DNA of 64,000 nucleotides from Burkholderiales bacterium (GTDB taxonomy: Bacteria > Pseudomonadota > Gammaproteobacteria > Burkholderiales > SG8-41): the NCBI GenBank assembly GCA_036262035.1, contig DATAJS010000031.1, positions 248,001 to 312,000 of the forward strand, given 5' to 3'. How positions within the stretch are numbered: position 1 is the first letter of the stretch; the number at the start of each line of letters is the position of its first letter. Position numbers and translations under genes: made by a program. The notes under the pieces were generated by a model, which had not been told where the DNA came from, searched no databases, and worked only from the letters and a program-made list of their open reading frames with translations. Positions 49,269-58,545 of this stretch are shown here, in pieces.

Positions 49269-49285
49269 CCCCCGCGAAGCGGGGG
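49269..49285 (-). terminator. Hairpin downstream of tRNA-Thr
   Basis: CCCCCGC-GAA-GCGGGGG forms a perfect 7-bp stem 5 bp beyond the tRNA 3' end on the minus strand. There is no T-run, so termination is likely but not certain. Confidence 0.4.
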
Positions 49286-49290
49286 ACCGG

Positions 49291-49363
49291 TGCCGCTGGT
49301 CTGACTCGAACAGACGACCTGACGCTTACGAAGCGCCTGCTCTACCAACTGAGCTACAGCGGC
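49291..49363 (-). tRNA. tRNA-Thr (anticodon CGT)
   Basis: The 73-nt sequence folds as a complete cloverleaf: acceptor GCCGCTG/CAGCGGC with discriminator A, D-arm GCTC/GAGC, anticodon stem GGCGC/GCGTC around TTCGTAA (anticodon CGT, reading ACG), and T-arm GTCTG/CAGAC with TTCGAGT. The 3' CCA is not encoded (CCG follows). It stands alone between the aminotransferase operon and a small hypothetical gene. There is no integrase or att-like duplication. The rest of the 49179-49527 gap holds two hairpins and no gene. Confidence 0.95.
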
Positions 49364-49527
49364 GGGGAGGCGCGATTCTAGCACCAGACCGGGCGGCGGC
49401 GAAAGCCGCCGCCCGCCCATCGGTCGACGCCCACCGCTCATCCGCGCGACCCCGAATTCATGACGCAGTTCACGCCGCGTTCGGCGCGCCGGTCGTATCG
49501 TCTCGTCCATCGTGAACGGAGGAAACC

Positions 49528-49785
49528 ATGTTTCCCGATCGATCCACGAACGACGAATTCTGGTGTCCGGCGAACGAGAGCTCGAGCAGCGTCGCGCAGA
49601 AGCGCGTCACCGCTGCGATGACGCCGACCGAGTGGGCCGCGCTGTCCCGGCTGGCGCTCGGGGAGTGGCTGCCCGATCAGCAGATCGCGAAGCTCGCCGA
49701 GCTCGGCCTCGCCGAGATCGTGTTCGGACAGGCACTGCTCACGCGGCTGGGACGCACGACGCTCGGCGCGGGCGAGGGGACGTAG
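49528..49785 (+). CDS. Small hypothetical protein
   Basis: The 85-residue acidic/helical protein contains MTPTEWAALSRLALGEWLPD and IAKLAELGLAEIVFGQALLT, a likely pair of helices. No family is recognised. Support for a real gene is an excellent ribosome site (GGAGGAA, 6 bp before ATG) and a clean stop 134 bp before fimT. It has no visible link to either neighbour. Confidence 0.55.
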   Translation: MFPDRSTNDEFWCPANESSSSVAQKRVTAAMTPTEWAALSRLALGEWLPDQQIAKLAELGLAEIVFGQALLTRLGRTTLGAGEGT

Positions 49786-49918
49786 CGTGATTTTTGTCGC
49801 ATTCGAAACGCCGCTTCCGGCATCGCGCGCCCGCCGCTGCGCCACTGGTTCCGCACGCCGTGCCGCCCGTCGGGACGTGGTGGCAGGTACGCCGGGTGCC
49901 CTGCAAAATCCGACGCCT

Positions 49919-50476
49919 ATGTCCCCCCTTCCTCTGCGCACGGCCCGGGCCGGCTTTACGGCGATCGAGCTGATGGTATCGATCGCCATCCTGGCGATCC
50001 TCATCGGCGTGACCGCACCGCTGCTGCGCGATTTCATCCTGAATTCGAGGCTCACGGGGCAGGCGAACGACCTGATGACCGGGCTCATGATGGCGCGCAG
50101 CGAAGCGGTCAAGCGCGGTGTGTCCGTCATGTTGTGCGGCAAGCAGAACAAGGGCGACACCGAGTGCGGGAAGGACCCGAAATGGACCGGCGGCTGGTTC
50201 GTCGCGATCGACGCGGATCGCGACGGCAAGATCGACGCCGGCACCGTGCCCCTTACGACGGGCGAGATCACCGGCTCCAACGAGCTGGAGAACGTGCCGG
50301 GCGTGAGCAGCGGACCGAAAGGCGCGATCACGTACGCACCGACCGGCATCGCCACCAGCGGCGCCTCGACGATGAGGATCTGCGATTCCCGTGACGTCGG
50401 GCGGCTCGTCACGGTGAGCACCACGGGACGCGCGTCGGTCACCAAGGTCGATAAAGACTGCTCCAAGGCGAAATGA
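49919..50476 (+). CDS. fimT: Type IV pilus minor pilin FimT/FimU (GspH-like)
   Basis: The 185-residue minor pilin has a prepilin-peptidase site (ARAGFTAIELMVSIAILAIL; cleavage after the Gly before Phe, mature +5 Glu), then a beta-rich GspH domain with paired cysteines and GGWFVAIDADRDGKID. It is thought to form part of the pilus tip initiation complex with PilV, PilW, PilX and PilE. It starts the six-gene pilin operon. The next start overlaps its stop (ATGA). An in-frame extension upstream lacks pilin features. Confidence 0.9.
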   Translation: MSPLPLRTARAGFTAIELMVSIAILAILIGVTAPLLRDFILNSRLTGQANDLMTGLMMARSEAVKRGVSVMLCGKQNKGDTECGKDPKWTGGWFVAIDADRDGKIDAGTVPLTTGEITGSNELENVPGVSSGPKGAITYAPTGIATSGASTMRICDSRDVGRLVTVSTTGRASVTKVDKDCSKAK

Positions 50477-51024
50477 AAACCCACTCGATACGCGTGCCGC
50501 AACGCGGCTTCACCATGCTCGAAGTGCTGATCTCGATCGTCGTGATCGCTTTCGGCATGCTCGGCATCGCGGGCCTGCAGGCCTACGCGCTCAAGAACAG
50601 CCAGGGCGCGAGCCTGCGCTCGGTCGCGACGGTGCTCGCCTCCGACATGATCGACCGCATGAAGGGCAATCCGAGCGGCGCCTCCTTCGACATGTACGTC
50701 GACTCGAGCGGCAAGGAAGTGACCGAAGCCGCGAACAGCTCGTGCACGAGCAGCGCCGGCTGCCCCGATCCGGCCATACTCGCGAAGAACGATCTCTTCG
50801 AATGGCACGCGCTCGTCGCCTCTTCGCTGCCGAAAGGCATCGGCATGGTCTGCCGCGACAGCACGCCCACCGACACGCCGCGCGCCACGCCCTCGGATCC
50901 CAAGTGCGACAACACCGGGTCCTTCGTCATCAAGATCTGGTGGCTGGACGATCGTTCGCGGGCCAACGCCCCCAACAAGGGCGAGAGCGCGCTCAACCTC
51001 TTCACGACGCAGTTCAACATATGA
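50473..51024 (+). CDS. pilV: Type IV pilus modification/minor pilin PilV
   Basis: The 183-residue protein has the prepilin leader VPQRGFTMLEVLISIVVIAF and the PilV pattern GLQAYALKNSQGASLRSVAT and ASDMIDRMKGNPSG. It is one of the core minor pilins. Overlaps of 4 bp with fimT and pilW show tight coupling. Confidence 0.92.
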   Translation: MKTHSIRVPQRGFTMLEVLISIVVIAFGMLGIAGLQAYALKNSQGASLRSVATVLASDMIDRMKGNPSGASFDMYVDSSGKEVTEAANSSCTSSAGCPDPAILAKNDLFEWHALVASSLPKGIGMVCRDSTPTDTPRATPSDPKCDNTGSFVIKIWWLDDRSRANAPNKGESALNLFTTQFNI

Positions 51025-51833
51025 CCGCGCACGCGTTTCCGCGGCGCACGGCCGCGGCCGGCTTCACCCTCGTCGAGCTGCTCATCGCGATGACGATCGG
51101 CCTGCTGCTGACCGCGGTGATCGCACAGGTCTTCCTCGGCAGCCGCAAGACCTACGCGACGACCGACGACGTCGCGCGCATGCAGGAGAACATGCGCTAC
51201 GTGCACGACGCACTTTCGAGGAACCTGCGGATGGCGGGCTACATGAGCACGCCGGCGACCTTTCCGATCAGCACGCCGCCCTATCAGGGGGTCTTCAGCG
51301 CACCCAATCCCCTCGCGCTGACGGGCGCGGAGGGCGGCACCGCCACGGCGTCCGATTCGATCACGGTCAGTTTCCAGGGCGACATCGACAGCACCACCGC
51401 GGACTGTCTGGGCAGGCGGGTTCTGCCGGGCGTCATGGCGACGAGCACGTTCAGCATCGGGGCCGATCCCGACCGGCCCGGCAACATCCCGTCGCTGCTC
51501 TGTGCCAGCTCGCTCGGCGGCGCGGCCGCGGAGACACGCGCGCTCGTCAACGACGTCGAGAACATGCAGATCCTCTACGGCGAAGACACCAACGGCGATC
51601 TCGTGAACGCCGACCGCTATGTCTCCGCGAGCGAGGTGACGAACATGGACGCCGTCGTGAGCGTGCGCATCGCGCTTCTCTTCAGGACCGCGAACATCGC
51701 GGTCCGCTCGTCGGCGGACCCGACCCAATATCAACTGCATGCGGTGAAGCTGCCCGCGTTCAGCGGCACCGATGCAACGCGCATACGCCGCACGATGAGC
51801 TTCACCGTGGCGCTGCGCAATCGTGAACCGTGA
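51021..51833 (+). CDS. pilW: Type IV pilus minor pilin PilW
   Basis: The 270-residue protein has the prepilin leader TAAAGFTLVELLIAMTIGLL and the PilW signature SRKTYATTDDVARMQENMRY with LSRNLRMAGYM. The C-terminal region is beta-rich with DVENMQILYGEDTNGDLVNA, a common PilW stretch. It overlaps pilV by 4 bp. The pilX frame begins at its end. Confidence 0.92.
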   Translation: MTAHAFPRRTAAAGFTLVELLIAMTIGLLLTAVIAQVFLGSRKTYATTDDVARMQENMRYVHDALSRNLRMAGYMSTPATFPISTPPYQGVFSAPNPLALTGAEGGTATASDSITVSFQGDIDSTTADCLGRRVLPGVMATSTFSIGADPDRPGNIPSLLCASSLGGAAAETRALVNDVENMQILYGEDTNGDLVNADRYVSASEVTNMDAVVSVRIALLFRTANIAVRSSADPTQYQLHAVKLPAFSGTDATRIRRTMSFTVALRNREP

Positions 51834-51843
51834 GATCGAAGCC

Positions 51844-52446
51844 ATGACACCACATCCGAGCCCGTCCCGCGAGCGCGGCGCCGTGCTGGTCGTAGCGCTG
51901 CTGTTCCTCGTCGTGCTGACCATGCTGGGCGTGACTGCGATGACCGGGACCACCTTCGAAGAGCGCATGGCCGGCAACGCGCGCGATCTCGCGCTCGCCA
52001 ACCAGGCCGCGGAAGCCGCGCTGCGCGAAGCGCGCGACGAGATTCTCGGCATCGCCAAGGTCGCGCGCGACGTTCACATGTCGGTGTTCGGCATAGCTGC
52101 GGACCCCGCCGACAAGGGCTCGTGCAACAACAGCGGGCTGTGCCGCGCCGCGTTCCACACGCGGGATCCCGCCACCATACCGCCCTCGCTGCCGCCCGAC
52201 GTGAACTGGGCGAGCGATGCGACGACGACCGAGTTCGGCAAATTCTCGAACGCCCCGAAGCTCGCGGGCCTTTCGAGGCAGCCGCGTTACACGATCGAGC
52301 TGCTCTGCATCAACCTGACGGGCGGCAAGAACGACGGGACGCTGGCGGAGACGTGCCGCCTCTATCGCTTCACCGCGCTGGGCTGGGGCCGGAACCCCAA
52401 CACGCAGGCGATGATTCAGGAAGTCTTCATCAAGGCCGCCGAGTAA
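51844..52446 (+). CDS. pilX: Type IV pilus assembly protein PilX
   Basis: The 200-residue protein has RERGAVLVVALLFLVVLTML, the PilX_N helix that lacks a classical Gly-Phe prepilin site, then GTTFEERMAGNARDLALANQ. A GTG at 51823 overlapping the pilW stop is an alternative start that would add seven residues. ATG 51844 was chosen for codon type. Confidence 0.9.
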   Translation: MTPHPSPSRERGAVLVVALLFLVVLTMLGVTAMTGTTFEERMAGNARDLALANQAAEAALREARDEILGIAKVARDVHMSVFGIAADPADKGSCNNSGLCRAAFHTRDPATIPPSLPPDVNWASDATTTEFGKFSNAPKLAGLSRQPRYTIELLCINLTGGKNDGTLAETCRLYRFTALGWGRNPNTQAMIQEVFIKAAE

Positions 52447-52476
52447 CAGCGCCTCAGAGGAATATCGGGAGCTCTC

Positions 52477-55400
52477 ATGAGAAGCGACGTGAAACACAAG
52501 CTCAACCGCGCGGTCGCCGCCGTCGCGCTCTTCTGCACGGCTGTGCAGCCGACTTACGCGATCACTTTCGCGCAGGAGCCGCTGTTCCTCCAGAACCGCG
52601 TTCCGCCCAAAGTGATGCTCACGCTTTCGAAGGACCAGCAGCTCTACAAGAAGGCGTACAACGACTACGGCGATCTGGACAACGACGGCGTCATCGAGTC
52701 GACGTACAAGCACTCGATCAAGTATTACGGCTATTTCGACCCGACCAAGTGCTACAACTACTCGACCGCGAACAACCGTTTCGAGCCCGTTTCGATCACG
52801 ACGGTGACCGAAACGGTAAGCGGGGTGACCCGGCCGGGATCCGCCTACTGCGACGACAGCACGGGCCGGTGGAGCGGCAACTTCCTGAATTGGGCGTCCA
52901 TGTCGCGTATGGACGCCGTGCGCAAGATTCTGTTCGGCGGCATGCGCTCGAGCGACACTGCGAGCCTTACGGTTCTCGAACGCTCGTTCCTGCCGACCGA
53001 CGCGCACTCGTTCGCCAAGTACTACGACGGGGCGGACATCGCGCGGCTCACGCCTTTCTCGCCGCCGGCGACCCATGCGGTCCAGAACGCGACGAACAAC
53101 TTTTCGTTTACGCTGCCGAGCGCCAACGGCGACTACCTCTACCGTTTCCTGAAACCGCTCGTCGGCGTTGCGGTGGGCGACCAGCTCAAGCTGCAGATCC
53201 AGAGCCAGCCCAATAACTACATGATCGCGACGGTCTTTGCGATCAATCCGCAGGCCAATGGCAACTCGATCGTCGGCGTGCGCGTCAATACCGCGGGCGT
53301 TTTCGGCGCCGGCGCGTCGGGCACGCAGTGGACGGTCACCAACCTTTCGAGCACCGGCATCTCGATGTGCAACCTGACGCTCGGCACGAGCACATCACAG
53401 GCGACGACCTCGCCGCCGCTCCTGCGCGTGGCGCAGGGCAACTTCGCGCTCTGGAACGCGAACGAGGCGCGGCAATGCCTGTGGTCCGAGGAGCGCAGCG
53501 GCAACGCGGCGGGTTTCGGCGGCGTCGGCAGCAACGGCAACCTGGCAGTGCTCTCCGAGATGAACTCGAGCGCCGAGAATCCGTCGCAGAACGCAGCCGG
53601 CCTCGGAACGGGATCCGCCAAGGGCGAATATTACGTGCGCATCCGCGCGTGCGTCAGCGACGCTCTCGTGGGCACGGAGAAGTGCAAGAAATACGGCGAG
53701 AACCTCAAGCCGGTGGGGCTGATGCAGACGTATGCCGACACGATCGACTTCGGTCTGATGACGGGCAGCTACGCGAAGAACATCTCCGGCGGCGTGCTTC
53801 GCAAGGGGGTCGGCTCGTTCAACGACGAGGTCAATTCGGACGGGACGTTCAACGCGTCCACCAACGGCATCGTCAAGACGCTCAACTCGATGCGCATCTA
53901 CGGCTACAACTACGCCGACGGCACTTACATCGGCTCCGCCGGGGACAACTGCACCTACCAGCTCACGAGCATCACTGAAAATCAGTGCACGAGCTGGGGC
54001 AATCCGATGTCGGAGATCTACTACGAGGCGATCCGGTACTTCGCGGCGAAGACCGACAACGCGGCGAACCCCGCCTACACGTACACGGTCAGCGGAGCGA
54101 AAGACACGACGCTCGGCCTTCCGCTCCAGACGTGGAAAGCGCCCATGAACGCCGCCAACGCGTGCTCCAAGCTCAACGTGCTCGTCTTCAACGCCAGCGT
54201 GTCGACGAACGACGACGACCTTCGGAACACCGTGGCCACCGACATCAACTCGAGCAGCACGATCGCCCAGCTCACGAACGCCGTCGGCGACCTGGAGAAC
54301 ATCACCAACGGCAGCTTCTTCGTCGGCAAGCGCGTCGGCGACACTTCGGCGACGGCCGGCTTCGAGCTGTGCACCCAGAAAACGATCGCCGCGCTCGGCG
54401 ACGTGTCCGGCATCTGCCCCGAAGGTCCGACGCTCGCGGGATCGTACCTGATCGCCGGCCTCGCGCGGCACGCGCGCACGACGCCCGTCCGCGCCGATCT
54501 CGTCGGCAACGGGAGCGATCCGGATGCGATGAAGGTCACGTCCTACGGCATCCAGCTTGCGACGAACACGCCGCAGCTCGAGATTCCGGTGCCGACGAAA
54601 GCCGGTCAGAAAATCGTGATCCAGCCGATCTACCGACTCGTGCTGCCGAACGGCACCTTCGGCGGCGGCGCGCTCGTCGACATGAAGTTCGTGCGCACGT
54701 CGGTCGTCGACTCGCGCTCGACGGGCAAGGTGTACATCAACTGGGAAGATTCCGAGCAGGGCGGCGACTACGACCAGGACATGTGGGGCACGCTGGAGTG
54801 GGATATCGACGCGGCGGCGAACACCGTCAAGATCACGACCAACGCGATCTCGGCATCCACTTCGAACCCGCAGGGTTTCGGCTACACCATCGCCGGCACC
54901 ACGCAGGACGGTCCGCATTTCCATTCCGGCATTCTCGGATTCAACTTCACCGACACCGTGACGGCCCAGCCGGCGAACTTCGCGGGCTGCCGCAATTGCC
55001 AGGTCGCGAGCGCCTCCAGCGGCCAGCGCGGTGCGCAGAGCGTCACCTATACGCTCGACGCCTCGAAGACCGCGAGCGTCGGCAGCCTCAAGGACCCGCT
55101 GTGGTACCTGGCCAAGTACGGCGGTTTCGACGACCGTAACAAGAACGGTCAGCTCGACGGAAACGAGTGGGACGTGCAGAACAACCTGACGGGGGAGGGC
55201 AAGCCCGACGGCATTCCGGACACGTACTTCCTCGTCACCAACCCCCTCGGTCTCGAGCAGGCGCTCGAGCGCGCATTCCGCATCATCTCGCAAACCGCGA
55301 CGGGCACCTCGCTCGCCGCGAACTCGACTTCGGTGCGGACCGACGCCGCGGTGTTCGGCGCGCAGTTCCGATCCGGAGAGTGGTCCGGCACGTTCTCTGC

Positions 55401-57468
55401 GTTCGGCGTCAACGAGGACGGCTCGCTCACCTCGTCGGTATGGGAAGCGGCCGCGAAGCTGCCGGCGCCGGACACGCGCGTGATCCTCACCTACGCCGAC
55501 AATGGCAGCGGCAACCGTCAGGGCGTGGCGTTCCGCTGGCCCGGCGCGACGCCGAACCCCGCGACCGACATCAGCAAGACTCTGGTCGACTCGCTGAATA
55601 CGCGTCCGGACGTCGGCGGGACGCAGGACAACCGCGGCGCGGAGCGCCTGCAGTACCTGCGCGGCGACTCGTCCAAGGAAGGCAACGCGCTCGATTCCTT
55701 CCGCCCGCGCACGACCAAGCTGGGCGACATCATCAACTCCAACCCGGTGTACGTGCCGTCGCTCCCGAACGACCCGAACGTGGACGCGTCGTACCGCGAT
55801 TTCCGCGACCGCATCCGCAAGGCCAACCGGACGCCGATGGTGTACGTGGCGGCGAACGACGGCATGCTGCACGGGTTCGACGCGACGGCGCTCTCGGACG
55901 GCAAGCCTTCCCCGACCGGCGGTGTCGAGCGCTTCGCCTACATCCCGTCCAAGACCCACACGGCGCTGAACCAGCTCACGAACCCGACCTATACCCACCG
56001 GTATTACGTCGACGGTTCGCCCACCGTGTCGGACGCCTTCGTCGGCAAGGACTGGAAAACGGTGCTCGTGGGCACTCTGGGGAGGGGCGACCGCGGCATC
56101 TACGCCCTCGACGTGACGCTTCCGCCGGAAGTTCCGAGCGGCACGGACTCCACGGCAGTGGAGCAGAAGAGCGCCACGACGACGGTCATGTGGGAGTTCA
56201 ACGTCGAGGACGACATTCCCTCGACGGTTGAAGCGAATCGGGGCGCGAAGCCCTACGGCCTCGGCTACTCGATCGGCAAGCCGATCATCCGCAAGATGCA
56301 GAACGGCAAGTGGGCCGCGATCGTCTCCGGCGGATACAACAACACCGAGACCATTCGCGGCGTGACGGGCACCGGTGACGGCAAAGGCTACATCTACGTC
56401 ATCTTCCTGGACGGCCCGACGGGCACGAACCGCACCTGGCAATCGGGCGTCGACTACGTGAGGCTCGATACCGGGCTCGCCGGCGACACGACGAAGCCGA
56501 ACGGCCTCGCGCCGCCCAACGTGATCGACGCGAACGGCGACGGCATGGTGGATTTCATCTACGCGGGCGACCTCCTCGGCAACTTCTGGAAGTTCGACGT
56601 TTCGGACAAGGTGCCGGGCAACTGGAACGGCACGAACAACCGCCTCGCCCTGTATTCGCCGGGACCGTCGGGTGAAAAGCAGCCGATCACGACCACGGCG
56701 CAGGCGACGGTGCATCCGTCGAACAAGGGTTACGTCCTCAACTTCGGCACCGGCAAGTACTTCGAGTCGAACGATCCGCTGACGACCGAAGTGCAGAGCT
56801 TTTTCGGCATCTGGGACGAGAACGAGAAGAAACCCATCTCGGGGCAGAAGAACGTGACCGATCGCGCCGGGCAGCTCTTCGAGCAGAAGATTTCTACGCA
56901 GACGACCGCGAACGGCGAATTCCGCGCGAACACCACCATTGGCGCCCTGAAGGGGCCGGACTACGCGACGCAGCGCGGCTGGTTCATGGACCTGCCCGGC
57001 AAGGGCGAGCGCATCGCGTTCGACCCGATCGTGCTGTCGCGGCGGCTCGTGTTCACGACGCTCGTTCCTTCCGGCGGCGCGTGCGACTTCGGCGGCACGA
57101 GCTTCCTCATGGTCGTCAATCCCGCGACCGGCGGCCCGTTCGACGCGCCGGTCATCGATGTAAACGGCGACGGCAAGATCACGAGCGCCGATATGCTCTC
57201 GGGCGGCGTGTTCGCGGTCGGCGTGAGCTCGTCGGTCGGCATCACCAACACGCCGCGCGTGATGACGGGCGGACTGGCGAAGGGTGAGACGGCGGGCAAG
57301 GACGGGACGCTCTTCGACAGCAGCACGCAGGCTCGCCTCGCGGGCGGCGGCGGCAACCGTCGAGGGACATTGATGTTCTGCGGCGCGGGCAGCGCCTGCA
57401 CCATGCTGCCGATCGGCCTCGGCCGGGACCAGGGCCGCACGACGTGGCGCGAAGTGGTGCGGCCATGA
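52477..57468 (+). CDS. pilY1: PilY1/PilC-family pilus tip adhesin
   Basis: At 1663 residues this is the largest protein in the window. It has a signal peptide to about residue 28 (PTYA), a long variable N-terminal part and the C-terminal PilY1 beta-propeller from about residue 1080 (DIINSNPVYVPSLPND; VYVAANDGMLHGFDATALSD). The propeller carries the calcium loop DANGDGMVD (1351-1359) that controls pilus retraction in PilY1. Further EF-hand-like loops are DNDGVIES near 70, DRNKNGQLDGNEWD near 887 and DVNGDGKI at 1561. I see no clear VWA metal-site motif, unlike Pseudomonas PilY1. Its stop overlaps the pilE start. Confidence 0.92.
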   Translation: MRSDVKHKLNRAVAAVALFCTAVQPTYAITFAQEPLFLQNRVPPKVMLTLSKDQQLYKKAYNDYGDLDNDGVIESTYKHSIKYYGYFDPTKCYNYSTANNRFEPVSITTVTETVSGVTRPGSAYCDDSTGRWSGNFLNWASMSRMDAVRKILFGGMRSSDTASLTVLERSFLPTDAHSFAKYYDGADIARLTPFSPPATHAVQNATNNFSFTLPSANGDYLYRFLKPLVGVAVGDQLKLQIQSQPNNYMIATVFAINPQANGNSIVGVRVNTAGVFGAGASGTQWTVTNLSSTGISMCNLTLGTSTSQATTSPPLLRVAQGNFALWNANEARQCLWSEERSGNAAGFGGVGSNGNLAVLSEMNSSAENPSQNAAGLGTGSAKGEYYVRIRACVSDALVGTEKCKKYGENLKPVGLMQTYADTIDFGLMTGSYAKNISGGVLRKGVGSFNDEVNSDGTFNASTNGIVKTLNSMRIYGYNYADGTYIGSAGDNCTYQLTSITENQCTSWGNPMSEIYYEAIRYFAAKTDNAANPAYTYTVSGAKDTTLGLPLQTWKAPMNAANACSKLNVLVFNASVSTNDDDLRNTVATDINSSSTIAQLTNAVGDLENITNGSFFVGKRVGDTSATAGFELCTQKTIAALGDVSGICPEGPTLAGSYLIAGLARHARTTPVRADLVGNGSDPDAMKVTSYGIQLATNTPQLEIPVPTKAGQKIVIQPIYRLVLPNGTFGGGALVDMKFVRTSVVDSRSTGKVYINWEDSEQGGDYDQDMWGTLEWDIDAAANTVKITTNAISASTSNPQGFGYTIAGTTQDGPHFHSGILGFNFTDTVTAQPANFAGCRNCQVASASSGQRGAQSVTYTLDASKTASVGSLKDPLWYLAKYGGFDDRNKNGQLDGNEWDVQNNLTGEGKPDGIPDTYFLVTNPLGLEQALERAFRIISQTATGTSLAANSTSVRTDAAVFGAQFRSGEWSGTFSAFGVNEDGSLTSSVWEAAAKLPAPDTRVILTYADNGSGNRQGVAFRWPGATPNPATDISKTLVDSLNTRPDVGGTQDNRGAERLQYLRGDSSKEGNALDSFRPRTTKLGDIINSNPVYVPSLPNDPNVDASYRDFRDRIRKANRTPMVYVAANDGMLHGFDATALSDGKPSPTGGVERFAYIPSKTHTALNQLTNPTYTHRYYVDGSPTVSDAFVGKDWKTVLVGTLGRGDRGIYALDVTLPPEVPSGTDSTAVEQKSATTTVMWEFNVEDDIPSTVEANRGAKPYGLGYSIGKPIIRKMQNGKWAAIVSGGYNNTETIRGVTGTGDGKGYIYVIFLDGPTGTNRTWQSGVDYVRLDTGLAGDTTKPNGLAPPNVIDANGDGMVDFIYAGDLLGNFWKFDVSDKVPGNWNGTNNRLALYSPGPSGEKQPITTTAQATVHPSNKGYVLNFGTGKYFESNDPLTTEVQSFFGIWDENEKKPISGQKNVTDRAGQLFEQKISTQTTANGEFRANTTIGALKGPDYATQRGWFMDLPGKGERIAFDPIVLSRRLVFTTLVPSGGACDFGGTSFLMVVNPATGGPFDAPVIDVNGDGKITSADMLSGGVFAVGVSSSVGITNTPRVMTGGLAKGETAGKDGTLFDSSTQARLAGGGGNRRGTLMFCGAGSACTMLPIGLGRDQGRTTWREVVRP

Positions 57469-57944
57469 TGGGCGTGCCGGGTATGCCGCGCAAGCGCACG
57501 GTCGCGGGGTTCACGCTGATCGAGCTGCTGGTGGTCGTGGCGATCGTCGCGATACTCGTCGCGGTCGCCTTGCCGTCCTATCTGGAGCACGTGCGCAAGG
57601 CCAAGCGCGCCGAAGGCAAGACCGCCCTGCTCAAGGCGCTGCAGCTCGAAGAGCGCGAATACACCAGCGCCGGCACTTACACGACCGACCTCGGTCGGCT
57701 CTTCGGCATCGGCAACGGCAATCCGGTGAGATCGGGCGAGGACCCGACTACGGGCAACTACGATCTCGTGGCGGCCGTCGATCCCACCAACGGCAACGAT
57801 CTCGCGCAGGGCGTGATGATCACCGCCACACCGCGCAGCGCTGTGTTCACCGATCCGGACTGCGGAAACCTCGTACTGCGCAGCACCGGCAAGCGCGAGT
57901 TCACCGGCACCAGCCCGAAAGCCACGATGGACTACTGCTGGTAA
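57465..57944 (+). CDS. pilE: Type IV pilus minor pilin PilE
   Basis: The 159-residue pilin-like protein has the prepilin site TVAGFTLIELLVVVAIVAIL, the long N-terminal helix, and two cysteines (about residues 139 and 158) forming a C-terminal D-loop. By position (after pilY1, before the ispH region) it is the minor pilin PilE and not the major subunit. Two overlapping ATGs (57465 and 57468) are possible starts. Confidence 0.88.
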   Translation: MMGVPGMPRKRTVAGFTLIELLVVVAIVAILVAVALPSYLEHVRKAKRAEGKTALLKALQLEEREYTSAGTYTTDLGRLFGIGNGNPVRSGEDPTTGNYDLVAAVDPTNGNDLAQGVMITATPRSAVFTDPDCGNLVLRSTGKREFTGTSPKATMDYCW

Positions 57945-57965
57945 TCAGTACGGCGCGCCGAGCGC

Positions 57966-58538
57966 ATGGTCCTGTCCGTTCCCCTCCCGCCACGCCTGCG
58001 CAGGCTGGCGGCGTTCGTCGCCGCGTCGCTCGCCCTGCACGCGGCGACGCTCGTGACCGTGTCGCCCTCGGGTGGGGCTCGCGCGCCTTTCCGCGGCGCC
58101 GTTCCTTCGGAGCCGCTGCACGCGACCATCGAGCCGCGCCCGGCGTCCGGCTACGACGCGCAAAGCCCGGCGGCCGCTCGCGAGCTGGAAACCCGGACCG
58201 ACTCGCGGCAAGGCGTGCGCGGCGGCGCCGACATGCCTTTCCCCGAGAAGTGGTACACCGCAAGCGAGCTCGACGTGCGCGCGGCGCCGCTCGGCGAGGT
58301 TTTCCTCGACTACCCCGAAGAGCTCGAAGGCACCGGGATACCGGGCCGCGTGCACCTGCTGCTGTTCATCGACGAGCGCGGCGTCGTGCGCAGGATGCAC
58401 ATCGTGGACGCGGAGCCGGCGAAGCTTTTCGACAAAGCGGCGACCCGCGCGTGGCAGGATGTCCGGTTCTCGCCCGCGCTCAAGGGCGGCGTGGCGGTGA
58501 AAAGCCAGAAGCTGCTGGAGCTCGACTTCCGGCCCTGA
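57966..58538 (+). CDS. TonB C-terminal-domain protein
   Basis: The 190-residue protein has an N-terminal anchor (FVAASLALHAATLVTV), a short Pro/Arg/Ser-rich linker and a TonB-like C-terminal domain (IPGRVHLLLFIDERGVVRRM; ATRAWQDVRFSPALKGGVAV). The periplasmic linker is too short for a standard energy-transducing TonB, and no exbBD genes are nearby. It may serve the pilus region or the envelope locally. Confidence 0.75.
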   Translation: MVLSVPLPPRLRRLAAFVAASLALHAATLVTVSPSGGARAPFRGAVPSEPLHATIEPRPASGYDAQSPAAARELETRTDSRQGVRGGADMPFPEKWYTASELDVRAAPLGEVFLDYPEELEGTGIPGRVHLLLFIDERGVVRRMHIVDAEPAKLFDKAATRAWQDVRFSPALKGGVAVKSQKLLELDFRP

Positions 58539-58545
58539 AGCGGCA

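Noticed and set aside
49291-49363. tRNA-Thr as attachment site of an integrated element
   Set aside because: There is no integrase gene and no duplicated tRNA 3' end was seen in the flanking sequence. Neighbours look like core or metabolic genes.
49787-49918. N-terminal extension of FimT
   Set aside because: It adds 44 Arg/Ala-rich residues before a normal prepilin leader. Prepilin leaders are short, so the start at 49919 was used.
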